DNA of 64,000 bases from Janibacter endophyticus (GTDB taxonomy: Bacteria; Actinomycetota; Actinomycetes; Actinomycetales; Dermatophilaceae). Shown here in pieces: positions 26,884 to 36,754 of this stretch (position 1 is the stretch's first letter; the number at the start of each line of letters is the position of its first letter). The translations under genes were made by a program, and so were the position numbers. Under the pieces are notes generated by a model, which did no database searches, was not told where the DNA came from, and saw nothing but the letters and a program-made list of their open reading frames with translations. Location: positions 1,488,001 through 1,552,000 of the forward strand of contig NZ_JAFEJG010000004.1 of NCBI RefSeq assembly GCF_016888335.1, given 5' to 3'.

Positions 26884-27399
26884 ATGAGCCGTCCCTGGAA
26901 GAGCCGGCTGCAGCTGCTCGCCGGCCTGCTGCTCGTCGCGCTCGCGATCTGGCTGGTCCTCGGCAACGCGACCGAGGGCGAAGGGGGGTCCGCCGGGTCT
27001 TCCGCGTCCGTCACCACCCCTTCGTCCACGACGACCGGACGGGCCACCCCTTCGTCCCCGACGGGGGGACGGGCCACCCCTTCGTCCCCGACGGGACGAG
27101 GCACCCCGGACTCGGGGCTGCCGACGATGGTTGCCTCCGAGCTGCCCCGGGAGGGGCGCCAGACCCTCGAGCTGATCCACCGCGGCGGACCGTTCCCGTA
27201 CGACAGGGACGGCACCCCCTTCCAGAACCGTGAGCGGATCCTGCCCTTGCAGCCCCGCGGCTACTACGCGGAGTACACGGTGCGCACACCGGGCGAGCGC
27301 GACCGGGGTGCCCGGCGGCTCGTCGTCGGCGACGACGGGGACGTCTACTGGACCGACGACCACTACGACAGCTTCCGCCAGGTCGAGGAGGACCGATGA
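26884..27399 (+). CDS. Secreted or membrane-anchored guanyl-specific ribonuclease (RNase Sa/barnase type)
   Basis: A 171-residue protein: hydrophobic anchor or signal at residues 9-27 (LQLLAGLLLVALAIWLVLG), a Ser/Thr/Pro linker (about 30-78) made of three 10-residue repeats, then a microbial RNase domain (79-168). Aligning to RNase Sa from memory gives Glu130, Arg141, Arg145 and His160 as the catalytic set, in AEYTV, ERDRGARR and DDHYDSF; GGPFPYDRDG and FQNRERILP are also conserved. The disulfide cysteines of RNase Sa are missing. The ATG overlaps nothing upstream; its stop overlaps the barstar start (ATGA). Confidence 0.88.
   Translation: MSRPWKSRLQLLAGLLLVALAIWLVLGNATEGEGGSAGSSASVTTPSSTTTGRATPSSPTGGRATPSSPTGRGTPDSGLPTMVASELPREGRQTLELIHRGGPFPYDRDGTPFQNRERILPLQPRGYYAEYTVRTPGERDRGARRLVVGDDGDVYWTDDHYDSFRQVEEDR
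27011..27100 (+). repeat. Three 30-bp tandem repeats in the RNase linker
   Basis: Units 27011-27040, 27041-27070 and 27071-27100 have a 30-base period. Units two and three are identical for the first 26 bases. Each contains ACCCCTTCGTCC, a copy of the window-wide octamer. They encode a 10-residue linker repeat of the form ATPSSPTGGR, extending the flexible stalk between the anchor and the RNase domain. Confidence 0.9.
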
Positions 27400-27722
27400 T
27401 CCGTCTCGACGCCGAGGCCGTCGACTCCCTGCTCGTCGAGGCGATGCACGGCAACCTCCACCTCCACGTCGTCGACGGCGGCCACGACCGGGAGAGCGCG
27501 TACGACGCCTTCGAGGCGGCCCTCGACCTGCCGGACTGGTTCGGCCGCAACCTCGACGCCCTCTACGACTGCCTCCTCGACATCGTCGACCGGCACGAGG
27601 GCCCGTGGACGCTGCTGTGGCTCCCCGCCGCCGGGTCGGAGGCGGCGGACGACGCCGGGCTGCTCGGGGTGCTCGCCGACCTCGAGATGGAGAGCGAGGG
27701 CCTCACCGTCGCCGTCGGCTGA
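27396..27722 (+). CDS. Barstar-family RNase inhibitor
   Basis: A 108-residue cytosolic inhibitor. DLPDWFGRNLDALYDCLLDI is the barstar signature. The Trp, Asp and Asn region is the part that plugs barnase-type active sites. The start overlaps the RNase stop by 4 bases (ATGA), so the inhibitor is made together with the toxin and protects the producer. The acidic character (many Asp/Glu) fits binding to the basic RNase. Confidence 0.9.
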   Translation: MIRLDAEAVDSLLVEAMHGNLHLHVVDGGHDRESAYDAFEAALDLPDWFGRNLDALYDCLLDIVDRHEGPWTLLWLPAAGSEAADDAGLLGVLADLEMESEGLTVAVG

Positions 27723-27742
27723 GCGCTTGGGATGATGGGCCG

Positions 27743-28939
27743 GTGACGACACCCACCGCCAGCAGCCCCACGCGGGTCACCCTCCTCGGCTCCACGGGGT
27801 CCATCGGGACCCAGGGGCTCGACGTCATCGCCGCCCACGCCGAGCGCTTCGAGGTCGCCGCGCTCGCCGGAGGGTCCAACATCGCCCTGCTCGCAGAGCA
27901 GGCCGCCCGGTTCACCCCGCCGCTCGTCGCTGCCGCGACGGGGGACGAAGGGGGACTGCGCGCGGCCGTCGCGGCCGCGGCCGCGGCGGCCGGGGTCCGC
28001 GGGTACCACCCCGAGGTCCTCGTGGGTCCCGACGCGGCGACCGAGGTCGCCGGCCGCCCCGCCGACGTCGTCCTCAACGGCATCACCGGCGCGATCGGGC
28101 TGCGTCCGACGCTCGCCGCGCTGCGGGCGGGCGCCACCCTGGCCCTGGCCAACAAGGAGTCGCTCATCATCGGCGGGCCGCTCGTGCGCGACGTCGCGGC
28201 GCCCGACCAGATCGTGCCCGTCGACTCCGAGCACTCGGCGATCGCCCAGTGCCTGCGGGGAGGGCGTGCTGAGGAGGTCCGCCGGCTCGTCGTCACCGCG
28301 AGCGGCGGCCCCTTCCGCGGCCGCACCCGCGCAGAGCTCGCGGAGGTGACGCCGCAGGAGGCCCTGGCCCACCCGAACTTCGCCATGGGCCGGGTCATCA
28401 CGACGAACTCGGCCACCCTGGTCAACAAGGGGCTCGAGGTCATCGAGGCCCACCTGCTCTTCGACATCCCCTTCGACCGGATCGCCACGGTCGTCCACCC
28501 GCAGCAGCAGATCCACTCCATGGTCGAGTTCCACGACGGCTCGACGATCGCCCAGATGGGGCCGCCGCGCATGCTCGTGCCGATCGCCCTCGGGCTGTCC
28601 TGGCCGGAGCGGCTGCCCGATGTCGACGAGCCGAGCGACTGGACCCAGACCTGGAGCTGGGACTTCGCCCCGATCGACGACGAGGCCTTCCCCGCGGTGC
28701 GTCTGGCCCGCGAGGTCGGGACCGCCGGTGGGACCTTCCCCGCCGTGTACAACGCCGCCAACGAGATCGCCGTCGACGCCTTCCACGACGGGGCGCTGTC
28801 CTTCGTCGGCATCGTCGACACGGTCGCGGCGGTCGTCGACCGGCACGACAGCAGCCAGTTCGACGCGCACAGCCTCGCCGGGGTCCTCGGGGCCGACGCG
28901 TGGGCGCGAGAGGTGGCAGCGCAGATCGTCGCCGGGTGA
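27743..28939 (+). CDS. dxr: 1-deoxy-D-xylulose-5-phosphate reductoisomerase
   Basis: A 398-residue enzyme of the MEP isoprenoid pathway. VTLLGSTGSIGTQGLDVIAA binds NADPH; LALANKESLIIGG and VPVDSEHSAIAQCL hold the metal and substrate; ASGGPFRG and HPNFAMGRVITTNSATLVNK follow; the C-terminal helical domain is complete. The GTG at 27743 lies 20 bases after barstar. rip1 and ispG follow, an order shared with mycobacteria (dxr-rip1-gcpE). Confidence 0.96.
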   Translation: MTTPTASSPTRVTLLGSTGSIGTQGLDVIAAHAERFEVAALAGGSNIALLAEQAARFTPPLVAAATGDEGGLRAAVAAAAAAAGVRGYHPEVLVGPDAATEVAGRPADVVLNGITGAIGLRPTLAALRAGATLALANKESLIIGGPLVRDVAAPDQIVPVDSEHSAIAQCLRGGRAEEVRRLVVTASGGPFRGRTRAELAEVTPQEALAHPNFAMGRVITTNSATLVNKGLEVIEAHLLFDIPFDRIATVVHPQQQIHSMVEFHDGSTIAQMGPPRMLVPIALGLSWPERLPDVDEPSDWTQTWSWDFAPIDDEAFPAVRLAREVGTAGGTFPAVYNAANEIAVDAFHDGALSFVGIVDTVAAVVDRHDSSQFDAHSLAGVLGADAWAREVAAQIVAG

Positions 28940-28943
28940 GACG

Positions 28944-30287
28944 ATGATCCTCATGCTGTACGTCGCAGGGGTGCTCATCATCGCCGTGGGGATCGCGCTG
29001 TCCATCGCGCTCCACGAGATCGGGCACCTCGTGCCGGCGAAGCGCTTCGGGGTCCGCGTGCCCCAGTACATGGTCGGTTTCGGCCCGACGATCTGGTCGC
29101 GCCGCCACGGCGAGACCGAGTACGGCGTCAAGGCGATCCCGCTCGGCGGCTACATCCGGATGATCGGGATGTTCCCGCCCAAGCCCGGCGACGAGCCGGG
29201 CACGATCCGCACCTCGAGCACCGGGCGCTTCACCCAGCTCGCCGACGAGGCGCGGGCGCAGTCCTTCGAGGAGGTCCGCCCCGGCGACGAGGACCGTCTC
29301 TTCTACAAGCTGTCGGTGCCCCAGAAGGTCACCGTCATGCTCGGCGGGCCGATGATGAACCTCCTCATCGCCTTCCTGATCTTCGGCGGGATCTTCACGC
29401 TCTACGGCACCGCCCAGGCCACCCCCACCGTGTCCTCGGTCAGCGAGTGCGTCGACGTCAAGCGGGTCGGTCAGACCGCGGCGCAGGAGTGCACGCCGGA
29501 CATGCCTGCGGCGCCGGCCAACGCCGCCGGGCTGCGCCCCGGCGACACCATCACCGCCGTCGACGGCCAGGCCGTGCAGACCTGGGACGAGGTCCGGACG
29601 GCGATCCGGGCCCACGCGGAGCAGGAGATGACCCTCACCGTCACCCGGGGCGGCGCGACCACCGAGCTCGTCGCGACGCCGATGTCGCTCGAGCAGCCCC
29701 GCATCGGCGAGGACGGTCGCTTCGTCACCGACGCGGCGGGGGAGTACGTGCTCGAAGAGGTCGGCTTCCTCGGTGCGTCCCCGAGCGTCGAGCGGGTCAA
29801 GGAGCCGGCCACCGCGGTGCCCGGGCTCTTCGCCGACATGCTCGGCCAGACCTTCGCCGCCGTCGGCAAGATCCCGCAGAAGCTCGTCGGGGTGTACCAG
29901 GCGGCGTTCAGCGGCCAGGAGCGCGACCCCGAGGGGCCCATGTCTGTCGTCGGTGTCGGCCGGGTCGCGGGCGAGGTCGCGAGCTCGGACGAGTTCGGCA
30001 CCCCGGCGGAGAAGCTCATGATGCTCGTCAGCCTCATCGGCTCCCTCAACCTCATGCTCTTCGCCTTCAACCTCATCCCGCTCCTCCCGCTCGACGGCGG
30101 CCACGTCGCCGGGGCGTTGTGGGAGGGCGTGAAGAAGACCTGGGCCCGGGTGCGGGGCCTGCCCGACCCCGGCCCGGTCGACGTCGCGAAGGCGCTCCCG
30201 CTCGCGTACGGGGTCGCCCTGACCTTCATCGCCATGACGGTGCTGCTCGTCTACGCCGACATCGTCAAGCCGATCAGCCTGCTCTGA
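28944..30287 (+). CDS. rip1: Site-2 protease, M50 family (Rip1/RseP type)
   Basis: A 447-residue intramembrane metalloprotease. The zinc motif HEIGH lies at about residues 24-28 in the first membrane segment, a PDZ-like domain occupies the middle (NAAGLRPGDTITAVDGQAV), and the second zinc ligand is in the last third (NLIPLLPLDGGHVAGALWE). It cleaves anti-sigma factors and other single-pass proteins. The ATG at 28944 sits 4 bases after the dxr stop. Confidence 0.94.
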   Translation: MILMLYVAGVLIIAVGIALSIALHEIGHLVPAKRFGVRVPQYMVGFGPTIWSRRHGETEYGVKAIPLGGYIRMIGMFPPKPGDEPGTIRTSSTGRFTQLADEARAQSFEEVRPGDEDRLFYKLSVPQKVTVMLGGPMMNLLIAFLIFGGIFTLYGTAQATPTVSSVSECVDVKRVGQTAAQECTPDMPAAPANAAGLRPGDTITAVDGQAVQTWDEVRTAIRAHAEQEMTLTVTRGGATTELVATPMSLEQPRIGEDGRFVTDAAGEYVLEEVGFLGASPSVERVKEPATAVPGLFADMLGQTFAAVGKIPQKLVGVYQAAFSGQERDPEGPMSVVGVGRVAGEVASSDEFGTPAEKLMMLVSLIGSLNLMLFAFNLIPLLPLDGGHVAGALWEGVKKTWARVRGLPDPGPVDVAKALPLAYGVALTFIAMTVLLVYADIVKPISLL

Positions 30288-30388
30288 CCGCTCGGCTGGT
30301 TCCCCACCGGTAGGCCTTGCGGGGCGGCCGGGTCCGGAGGACGGTCGAAGGGGTCGACCCGCCGGGTCGGGGAAGCAGGGGTCCCGCC

Positions 30389-30958
30389 ATGCCAGCACCG
30401 AGCGCACCAGTCACCCGCCGAGCCTTCGGCCTCGCCGTGAGCAGCACCGCTGCGCTCGGCACCGCGACGCTCCTCGCGCCGCAGTCCGGGGCCGCGCCCC
30501 TCGAGACGTCCGCCTGCCCCACCGGCTGGGGTTCGCTGCCGGAGCGCCGCAGCGCCATGGTCCGCGGGCCGGTGATCAACGTCCGCACCGGTCGGCACGC
30601 CTGCTACGACAGGCTCGTCGTCGACGTGCGGGGGATCGCTGCCGCCGGCTACGACGTGCGCTACGTCCGGACCTTCCGGACCGACGGCGAGGGGCGGGTC
30701 ATCCCCCTTCGTGGCGCCGCGGACCTCCAGATCGTCGTGCGGGCACCCTCCTACCCGCGCGGCTACACCCCCCGCAACCGGCTCGCGCTGCGCGACGTCA
30801 GCGGCTACCGGACCTTCCGGCAGGTCGCCTGGGGCGGCAGCTTCGAGGGGCAGACGACGATCGGGCTGGGCGTGCGCGCCCGGCTGCCCTTCCGCGTGTG
30901 GACGATGCGCAGCGGCACCATCCGCATGGTCGTCATCGACGTCGCCCACCGCTGGTGA
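30389..30958 (+). CDS. Tat-exported AMIN-like domain protein
   Basis: A 189-residue exported protein. The signal region contains twin arginines (TRRAFGLAVSSTAALG) and ends about residue 36 (QSGAAPLETSA). The mature domain (GPVINVRTGRHACYDRLVVD, GIAAAGYDVRYVRTFR, RMVVIDVAHRW) matches the beta-sandwich AMIN-like domain seen in many actinobacterial cell-surface proteins of unknown role. Two cysteines, near residues 38 and 70, could pair. The spacer before it (30288-30388) has a 6-bp hairpin (30355-30369). Function unknown. Confidence 0.65.
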   Translation: MPAPSAPVTRRAFGLAVSSTAALGTATLLAPQSGAAPLETSACPTGWGSLPERRSAMVRGPVINVRTGRHACYDRLVVDVRGIAAAGYDVRYVRTFRTDGEGRVIPLRGAADLQIVVRAPSYPRGYTPRNRLALRDVSGYRTFRQVAWGGSFEGQTTIGLGVRARLPFRVWTMRSGTIRMVVIDVAHRW

Positions 30959-31023
30959 CCTGACACCGCGCATCCTGTGGGACGGGCCGGTCCGCCCCTC
31001 AGGGTGCGCCCAGGGCAACGGCG

Positions 31024-31036
31024 CATAATGGGAGCC

Positions 31037-31037
<1 letters not shown>
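31024..31037 (+). promoter_or_regulatory. Putative -10 box of ispG, leaderless layout
   Basis: CATAAT (31024-31029), the most AT-rich hexamer in the neighbourhood, is followed by 7 bases and the ATG at 31037. GGGAG between them could be read as a ribosome site but would be cut off if transcription starts at the normal distance from the -10. Confidence 0.5.
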
Positions 31038-32197
<1,160 letters not shown>

Positions 32198-32209
32198 CAG
32201 ACTCAGGGA

Positions 32210-33055
32210 GTGCTGCGCACCAGGTCACCCGTCCGCCTCCTCACCCTGGAGGACCGTGACGCTGCCCTCGAGCTGTGCGCGCGTGACCCCGCGGCCAACG
32301 TCTACGTCGCGAGCCGCATCCTCGACGGGGCCCTCGGCCTGGGCAGCACCGCCGTCGCCGGGTACTTCGACGGCGACGAGCTGCGCTCGCTGCTCTGGAC
32401 GATCGCCAACGTCGTGCCCGTCGAGACCGATGCTGCGGCCCGGGCCGCCTTCGCCGACCGGGCCCGCAAGGTGCGGCGCCGGTGCGCGTCCTTCCTCGGT
32501 CCCCAGGACCAGGTCATGGGGCTGTGGGACGTCGTCGGCGAGGCGTACGCGCGACCCCGCTCGATCCGCTCCGAGCAGCCGCTGCTCGGGATGCGCGTCC
32601 CCCCGTCGAGCCTCGGGGTCGAGCTGGACCCACGGGTCCGCCCTGGGCTGGTGCAGGAGGCAGACCTGGTCCTGCCCGCGGCCGAGCACATGTTCACCGA
32701 GGAGATCGGCTACCCGCCCTACCAGGGCTCGCCGACGTACTACCTCGACTCCTTGCGGGCGCTCCTGCGCAAGGGCCGGACCTATGTCGTCGTGGAGCAC
32801 GGCGAGGTGATCTTCAAGGCCGACGTCGGCTCGCTCGCCGTCGGCTGCGCGCAGGTCCAGGGCGTGTGGCTCGCGCCGCGGCTGCGCGGGCAGGGCCTGG
32901 CCGCCCCGATGATGGCCAGCGTCGTCGAGCTGACGATGGCCGACCATGCGCCGTTCGTCACGCTCTACGTCAACGACTACAACGCTCCGGCGCTGGCGAC
33001 GTACGGTCGAATCGGCATGGAGCGCATAGGAACCTTCGCCACGATCCTCTTCTAG
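32210..33055 (+). CDS. GNAT family acetyltransferase with N-terminal DUF4081
   Basis: A 281-residue protein with a DUF4081 N-terminal half (LLTLEDRDAALELCARDPAA, FLGPQDQVMGLWD) and a C-terminal GNAT fold (VQGVWLAPRLRGQGLAAPMM binds acetyl-CoA; LYVNDYNAPALATYGRIGM). The gene next to gcpE in mycobacteria belongs to the same family. The acyl acceptor is unknown. GTG at 32210, 12 bases after ispG, indicates the same transcript. Confidence 0.85.
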   Translation: MLRTRSPVRLLTLEDRDAALELCARDPAANVYVASRILDGALGLGSTAVAGYFDGDELRSLLWTIANVVPVETDAAARAAFADRARKVRRRCASFLGPQDQVMGLWDVVGEAYARPRSIRSEQPLLGMRVPPSSLGVELDPRVRPGLVQEADLVLPAAEHMFTEEIGYPPYQGSPTYYLDSLRALLRKGRTYVVVEHGEVIFKADVGSLAVGCAQVQGVWLAPRLRGQGLAAPMMASVVELTMADHAPFVTLYVNDYNAPALATYGRIGMERIGTFATILF

Positions 33056-33063
33056 GAGCACGG

Positions 33064-33999
33064 ATGAGCCAGCTTGTGTGGACACCACTGACCGATGGGG
33101 ACCTCGACTCCCTCGTCGCCGTGGCGCAGGCCTGCCTCGACCGGGACGGTGGTCTGCCCGACCTCGCGACGCCGGAGCGGATCGCCTCGCTCTTCGGCGG
33201 GCGCGAGGGCATCGTCGGCCGGGACGACCTCCAGGAGGTCGTCGCGGCGGTGGCGATGACCAAGGACATCCGCGGCGGATTCACCGCCTCGGGGCTCGTG
33301 CACCCCAGCGCCTACGGCCAGGGTCTCGGCCTCGAGCTCGCCCGATGGGTCCGCGAGCACAGCAAGGGCGCAACGATCCACCTCGTGATGGAGTCGGTGA
33401 GCCCGGAGGCGGAGGAGCTCTTCGCCAACATCGGCCTGCACCGGACCTTCTCCGAGACCGTCATGCGCCACAACCTCAAGCACATCCCTTTCGTCCGGCT
33501 CGCCGACGACCTCGTCAGCCTGCCCTTCACCGAGGACCTGTCCGAGACCTTCCACAAGGCCTACGAGCAGTCCTTCCAGGACCAGCCCGGCTACGACAAG
33601 GGCGCCGCGACCGCCTGGGGCGCATGGCTGCGTGAGCAGGAGGGCTTCCTACCCGAGGCGTCGCGCGTCATGATCGACAAGACCGGTCACGTCGTCGGCT
33701 TCGTCACCGTCTCCGAGGACTGGATCGAGGAGGTCGGCGTCGTCCCCGCCTGGCGCGGCAAGGGCGTCGGGGCCCACCTCGTCGTCCGGACGCTGCGCGC
33801 CATGCAGAAGCGCGGGGCCGAGCGGGTCTGGCTCGCCGTCGGCAGCAAAAACCCGGCCCGCTCGCTCTACGAGCGGCTCGGCTTCAAGAAGTACGGCACG
33901 CGGGCGCGCTACCTGCTGCCCGGCGAGATCGAGGAGCCGGTCGGCGAGGCGGCCGAGGCGCTGCTCCGACGGGTCACCCGCCCCGTCGTCACGACGTGA
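33064..33999 (+). CDS. GNAT family N-acetyltransferase (two GNAT-like halves)
   Basis: A 311-residue protein with two acetyltransferase-like halves. The first (residues about 60-135, YGQGLGLELARWVREHSKGA, ANIGLHRTFSETVMRHN) is degenerate. The second is canonical: EEVGVVPAWRGKGVGAHLVV and SKNPARSLYERLGFKKYGTR. Tandem GNAT architecture resembles mycothiol synthase (MshD), but the active-site features needed to call it MshD are not checkable here. The 3' end overlaps the convergent nitrite reductase gene by 11 bases. Confidence 0.75.
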   Translation: MSQLVWTPLTDGDLDSLVAVAQACLDRDGGLPDLATPERIASLFGGREGIVGRDDLQEVVAAVAMTKDIRGGFTASGLVHPSAYGQGLGLELARWVREHSKGATIHLVMESVSPEAEELFANIGLHRTFSETVMRHNLKHIPFVRLADDLVSLPFTEDLSETFHKAYEQSFQDQPGYDKGAATAWGAWLREQEGFLPEASRVMIDKTGHVVGFVTVSEDWIEEVGVVPAWRGKGVGAHLVVRTLRAMQKRGAERVWLAVGSKNPARSLYERLGFKKYGTRARYLLPGEIEEPVGEAAEALLRRVTRPVVTT

Positions 34000-36754
34000 C
34001 CCGCAGCAGCGCGTGGGCCCCGCGCTCGGCGTCGGCCATCACGTGGGTGACGACCGGGTAGGTCCCGGCCTCGGGGAGCACGAGCTCGACGAAGCCGCCC
34101 TGTGCCGGCTGCAGCGCGAGCGCCTGGCTCCCGCCGTCGCGGGTGCCGAAGGCGTCACGCCCCCGCCGCAGGAGGTACCCGCCCTCGGCGTAGACAGTGT
34201 CGAGCTGACCGCCGACGACGTGCAGGCTGCTCGGCCGGTTGGGCCCGGCGTCGAGAACCCAGATCCGTACGCGCTCGCCGACCCGTGCCGTGAGCGGGCG
34301 GTGGTCGTACTGGTGGGCGATCCCGTTGAAGGTCATGAGGTCCGGCTGGGCGTCGGCCGCCACGGCCGGTGCGTCGACCTCGACGACCGGCGAGCGCCCG
34401 TCGCCGTCGAGATGAACCTCGGACTGCACGAGGAGATAGCTGCGCTCGACCTCGGGCAGCCCGGGCGGCTCGATGACGACCGCGCCGTGCATGCCGGCCG
34501 CGATGTGCGCGCTCATCGGCATCGTCGAGCAGTGGTACATCCAGATCCCCGCGCGCTCGGCGGTGAACTCGTAGACGAGCGACTCGCCGGGCGGGATCGT
34601 GCGCATCGGCTCGTCGGGGGCCAGCGAGCCGGCATGGAAGTCGATGGAGTGGCCCATCGTCCCCTCGTTGACGAGGGTGACCTCGAAACGGTCTCCCACC
34701 CGGCCGTGCAGGGTCGGGCCGGGCACGGCCCCGTCGAACGTCCAGCGCTTCTGCCGCACGCCCGGGGCCACCTCGAGCTCGACCTCCTTGATCGTCAGCG
34801 TCACCCTGCGCACGGTCTCGTCGGTCAGCGGAGGCAGCCCTGCGGGCACGGCCTCGAAGTCCTCGCTCACGCTGTCGTCGGGCGAGACCGTGGGCGAAGG
34901 GGTGGTGTCGGCGGGGGAGGGTCCGGCCTGGTGGCCGTCGCCCGAACCGGCCTCGTCGGAAGACCCGGCGACCGCGGAGACCCCGGCGCCGCCCCCTGCG
35001 CCCTCGACGACGACGTCGAGGACCATCCCCATCTGCCGGTGCCCGACGACCGAGCACCAGGCCTGCGTCGAGGCACCGACGACACCGACCTCGATCCGCT
35101 CCCGGGCCCCGGGGGCGACCCGGGAGGAGCGTGCGCCGCTGGCGAAGACGAGGTCGTGGGGGGAGCGGTCGTCGACGTTGACGAGCTCGATGACGAGCGT
35201 GTTGCCGGCGGGCACGGTGATGCTCGAGGGGGAGAAGCGCATGTCGTGCGCCTCGACGACGACCTCGGTCGTCTCGCCGGTGGGGGTGACCTCGCCGGCG
35301 GCTGCCGCGGACCCGCCGGCGGCGACCGGGACGCCCGCCGCGGCGGGGTCCCAGGCGACGCCGAGCGAGACCGCGAGTGCCATCGCGCCGACGGCCGCGA
35401 CGAGCTGCCCCGGGGACCACACGGTGGCCTCGGGCCCGAGCGGGGTGAGCCCGCGCGGCTGCCCGGCGAGCGCGACCCGCGTGCGCACCGCGGCCCGGAT
35501 CGCGCCGAGCAGCAGCGGCACGAAGCTCACGAGGGCCGCGAGGACGAGCACGGTGAGGAGCACCCGGACGGCCGAGGGGACCGGCAGGAGCGAGAGGACG
35601 AGCCCGATGTTCACCGTCGCCACGCGGAGCACGCCCCACCGGTCGAGGCGCTCCTGGGCGACGCGGACGACGGAGGCGCCACCGCCGAGGACGACCGGCA
35701 CGAGGTGGGCGAGCGCTCCCATGACGAGCTGGAGGGCGAAGCCCACGGTGACGACCGAGGTGATCCGCCCGTAGGTCAGCCCGAGCTCGGCCCACGACCC
35801 GGCGGCCGCGACCCGGACCGGGACGAGCACGAGCGCGACGGCGAACCATGCGAGCGCGGCCGTCACCGACCACGTGCCGAAGTGGCGCGGCGGTGCCGTC
35901 CGGGCCGGGCGCAGCAGGGCACGTCCCCACCAGCCGACGGCCAGGGCGTACCCCACGAGCCCGGCGACGGCGAGCGGGCGGACGTCGCCGAGCGCGCCGG
36001 CGACGACGACGAGCAGGGAGATGACGAGCGCGGGCAGGGCTTGGCGGGCGAGGCTCTCGGCCCGCTCGTCCATGCGGGTGCGCAGCATCGTCGGCCACAG
36101 CGTGAGCAGAGTCCCGGTGACGGTCAGGCCGACCCAGCCGAGGACCATCACCATGGTGTGGGCGAGAAGCACCCGGCCGTGGGTCTCGCTCGTCAGCCCC
36201 CGGGCGAGGGTCGCGCCGAGACCGGCGCCGAGCACCATGCACGCGGCGGCGGCGAGGTAGTAGCGGATCGTCACCCGGAAGCGGCCCGGCAACGCGTGCC
36301 GCAGCCGTCGCCACAACGACCAGCCGTGCCACGCGACCGCGAGGGAGGCGAGCGTCGCCCCGGCGACCGTCACCGGCCACAGCGCCGTCGGGACCCCGAC
36401 GAGCACGGCGAGGACACCGACGATGAGCAGCACGAGGCGCCGGTTGACGAGGGAGCGGGGCTCGCCCCCGGTCTTGAGCAGCGCGTCGGCGAAGTGGTTG
36501 CTCCACACGACGATCGAGTGGGTCACCGCGCCCAGGAGGACGAGGTGGACCATGAGCCACCGCGACTCGGGGACGAAGGGGTGCACGAGGGCGAGCAGGG
36601 CGGCCAGGACGAGCCACACGACACCGGGACGGTCGCGCAGCGCCCACCGGCCCCGGTCGACGGGTCGGCCGCCCGCCCCCTTCGCCCCGGCGGGGGCCGA
36701 GGTGACGGGCTCGGGGGTCGACGACGACCCGGACGGCGAAGGGGGCGTGCTCAT
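33989..36754 (-). CDS. Membrane-anchored cupredoxin-CuNirK fusion (copper nitrite reductase)
   Basis: A 921-residue three-part protein. Residues about 40-470 hold around eleven hydrophobic segments. About 490-580 is a cupredoxin with type-1 copper ligands His (RSPHDLVF), Cys and His (WCSVVGHRQMGM) and Met. About 645-921 is the two-domain CuNIR: GHSIDFHAG (type-1 and type-2 His), MYHCSTMPMSAHIAAGMHG (type-2 His, type-1 Cys, His, Met) and C-terminal His in SLHVVGG and VVTHVMADAERGAH. The predicted reaction is nitrite to nitric oxide outside the membrane, with the cupredoxin as built-in electron relay. The start at 36754 overlaps the upstream gene by 4 bases. Confidence 0.85.
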   Translation of the reverse strand: MSTPPSPSGSSSTPEPVTSAPAGAKGAGGRPVDRGRWALRDRPGVVWLVLAALLALVHPFVPESRWLMVHLVLLGAVTHSIVVWSNHFADALLKTGGEPRSLVNRRLVLLIVGVLAVLVGVPTALWPVTVAGATLASLAVAWHGWSLWRRLRHALPGRFRVTIRYYLAAAACMVLGAGLGATLARGLTSETHGRVLLAHTMVMVLGWVGLTVTGTLLTLWPTMLRTRMDERAESLARQALPALVISLLVVVAGALGDVRPLAVAGLVGYALAVGWWGRALLRPARTAPPRHFGTWSVTAALAWFAVALVLVPVRVAAAGSWAELGLTYGRITSVVTVGFALQLVMGALAHLVPVVLGGGASVVRVAQERLDRWGVLRVATVNIGLVLSLLPVPSAVRVLLTVLVLAALVSFVPLLLGAIRAAVRTRVALAGQPRGLTPLGPEATVWSPGQLVAAVGAMALAVSLGVAWDPAAAGVPVAAGGSAAAAGEVTPTGETTEVVVEAHDMRFSPSSITVPAGNTLVIELVNVDDRSPHDLVFASGARSSRVAPGARERIEVGVVGASTQAWCSVVGHRQMGMVLDVVVEGAGGGAGVSAVAGSSDEAGSGDGHQAGPSPADTTPSPTVSPDDSVSEDFEAVPAGLPPLTDETVRRVTLTIKEVELEVAPGVRQKRWTFDGAVPGPTLHGRVGDRFEVTLVNEGTMGHSIDFHAGSLAPDEPMRTIPPGESLVYEFTAERAGIWMYHCSTMPMSAHIAAGMHGAVVIEPPGLPEVERSYLLVQSEVHLDGDGRSPVVEVDAPAVAADAQPDLMTFNGIAHQYDHRPLTARVGERVRIWVLDAGPNRPSSLHVVGGQLDTVYAEGGYLLRRGRDAFGTRDGGSQALALQPAQGGFVELVLPEAGTYPVVTHVMADAERGAHALLRVTS

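Noticed and set aside
27011-27100. The 30-bp repeats as a CRISPR-like array
   Set aside because: Units are directly tandem with no unique spacers and lie in frame inside the RNase linker.
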